Under the pieces are notes generated by a model. The model was given only the letters and a program-made list of their open reading frames with translations, was not told where the DNA came from and made no database searches. The position numbers and the translations under genes were made by a program. Positions 63,127-64,000 of a stretch of 64,000 bases of DNA are shown here, piece after piece (the first letter of the stretch is position 1; each line of letters opens with the position of its first letter). Source of the DNA: Liolophura sinensis (taxonomy: Eukaryota > Mollusca > Polyplacophora > Chitonida > Chitonidae); NCBI RefSeq assembly GCF_032854445.1, contig NW_027018064.1, forward strand, positions 1 to 64,000, given 5' to 3'.

Positions 63127-64000
63127 GACGTATTTTGTGACGAGAAATCGAATGGTGCAATCCGCGTTGCTCTCCGACCAATACTTTTGGCTGTAGCGAC
63201 AATTCAATGATCATTTATGTCATAATCACGTGCATACCAACGGCTCTTACTCCATGGAAACTAGGGAAATTTGCAATTTTTCAACAGCTGCCGATGCCTG
63301 GCTCAATTCCGAATCTTTTGGCACCTTACTGAAAAGGGTCAGTGTTCAGTTGTACTTTTTACAGCAGACTGTATCAAGTACCTTGTGTTTTTTATGTACA
63401 AATGGTGTGGTTTTTCTACACGTAGATAAAGACATTGAGATTGTCTTCGACTTAGAAGTAAGACAATTGCTGGGTGAGTTAAATGGGCTTAGCCCAAAGA
63501 TTTGACGTCTTCTGGGCTACCGAAGGGCACAGAACTTATAGTAAAAAGTTGAATATAGTAATGACCAGTCGCGATTGTACAGAGTACAGTGTAGCCGATT
63601 TCAATTAACAAAAAGACCAGGCAAAAATGCAAAAGTGGAAAAAATGTTCCAGTGCTGCTGGTAAGGAGCTAATCCGACGTATTTTGTGACGAGAAATCGA
63701 ATGGTGCAAACCGCGTTGCTCTCCGACCAATACTTTTGGCTGTAGCGACAATTGAATGATCATTGATGTCATAATCACGTGCCCAGCAACGGCTCTTACT
63801 CCATGGAAACCAGGGATATTTGCAATTTTTTAACAGCTGCCGATGCCTGGCCCAATTCCGCATCTTTTGGCACCTTATAAATGTGGGTCAGTGTTTAGTT
63901 GTACTTTTTACAGCAGACTGTATCAAGTACCTTGTGTTTTTTATGTACAAATGATGTGGTTTTTCTACACGTAGATAAAGGCATTGAGATTGTCTTGGAC
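62732..64000 (+). repeat. Four-unit higher-order repeat, copy 2 (U118-U120, truncated by window)
   Basis: Short U118, full U119 and the first 325 bases of U120 repeat U114-U116 with an offset of 2042 bp. Differences noticed are 'tttttgccgag' versus 'tttttgacgag' near the start and 'gaccaatac' versus 'gactaatac' in U120. The array continues past the right edge. Confidence 0.92.

Larger units (their letters stand above)
1..64000 (+). repeat. Tandem satellite array, about 549-bp unit, 119 complete units plus two partial ends
   Basis: The phrase 'gacgtatttt' (or a one- or two-base variant) recurs at 11, 558, 1107, 1653, 2200 and so on to 63676, with spacing almost always 549 bp. All copies are in the same orientation and nothing lies between them. 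I counted 119 complete intervals: 108 full (542-555 bp) and 11 short (395 bp). Units differ by scattered substitutions and by linked blocks of alleles, which define mosaic subtypes. No coding gene, tRNA, rRNA, transposon end or unique flank is visible, so both array edges lie outside the window. Arrays of this kind are typical of eukaryotic centromeric, pericentromeric or subtelomeric heterochromatin; that assignment is inference. I do not recognise the family. Confidence 0.98.

Noticed and set aside
1-64000. Giant tandem-repeat protein using a code where TAA and TAG mean glutamine
   Set aside because: Several stops alternate with CAG or CAA, which is suggestive. But TGA also occurs in the same frame in many units ('cattgatgt', 'tagtga', 'tggtgagag'), and the 395-bp units shift the frame.
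1-64000. CENP-B box
   Set aside because: The nearest match, 'attcgacgtatt', has TTCG and the central A but lacks the CGGG half; most units have 'atccgacg' and lose TTCG too.
1-64000. tRNA-derived SINE (A and B boxes)
   Set aside because: 'aaatcgaatgg' resembles a B box weakly, but no acceptable A box lies at the right distance and there is no poly-A tail or target-site duplication.
1-64000. CRISPR array
   Set aside because: Repeat and 'spacer' are the same 549-bp unit; there are no short repeats with unique spacers and no cas genes.

Overview
The whole 64,000-base window is one uninterrupted array of satellite DNA. A unit of about 549 bp is repeated head to tail, always in the same orientation. 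Using the recurring phrase 'gacgtatttt' as phase 1, I located 119 complete units with anchors from 11 to 63127. A 10-base remnant precedes them and a 325-base partial unit (from 63676) follows. Of the 119 units, 108 are full length (542-555 bp, mostly exactly 549) and 11 are a short form of exactly 395 bp. I found no gene, RNA gene, transposon, CRISPR array, microsatellite or unique sequence anywhere. Every open frame is a slice of the satellite that recurs, with frameshifts and stops, in neighbouring units. Unit numbers (U1-U120) below follow this anchor.

A long array of a complex unit with nested higher-order repeats points to eukaryotic heterochromatin: centromeric, pericentromeric or subtelomeric. 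I do not recognise the satellite family and cannot name a taxon. One exemplar unit has about 41% GC by hand count and 17 CpG sites. Much of the unit-to-unit variation is of CpG-to-TpG/CpA type.

Layout. 1-7693: 14 units, rich in one-base indels. 7694-17577: 18 cleaner units with partial 2- and 4-unit periodicities. 17578-25264: seven units followed by an almost perfect second copy (shift 3844 bp, one mismatch noticed). 25265-42313: 31 units with weaker 5- and 6-unit echoes and two indel-rich patches. 42314-54018: three successive higher-order repeats of 8, 7 and 8 units (4086, 3535 and 4084 bp). The 7-unit copy has lost one unit through a crossover that can be located to about 36 bp. 54019-60689: two diverged copies of a 3-unit module, plus other units. 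60690-64000: a 4-unit repeat (2042 bp) and the start of its second copy. All 11 short units lie between 43962 and 63126, share one 154-bp deletion junction, and are built into the higher-order repeats there.

No genes act together here. The window records satellite evolution: subtype mosaics, unequal crossover, one deletion variant that spread, and recent segmental amplification. It also holds patches that look like uncorrected long-read errors.
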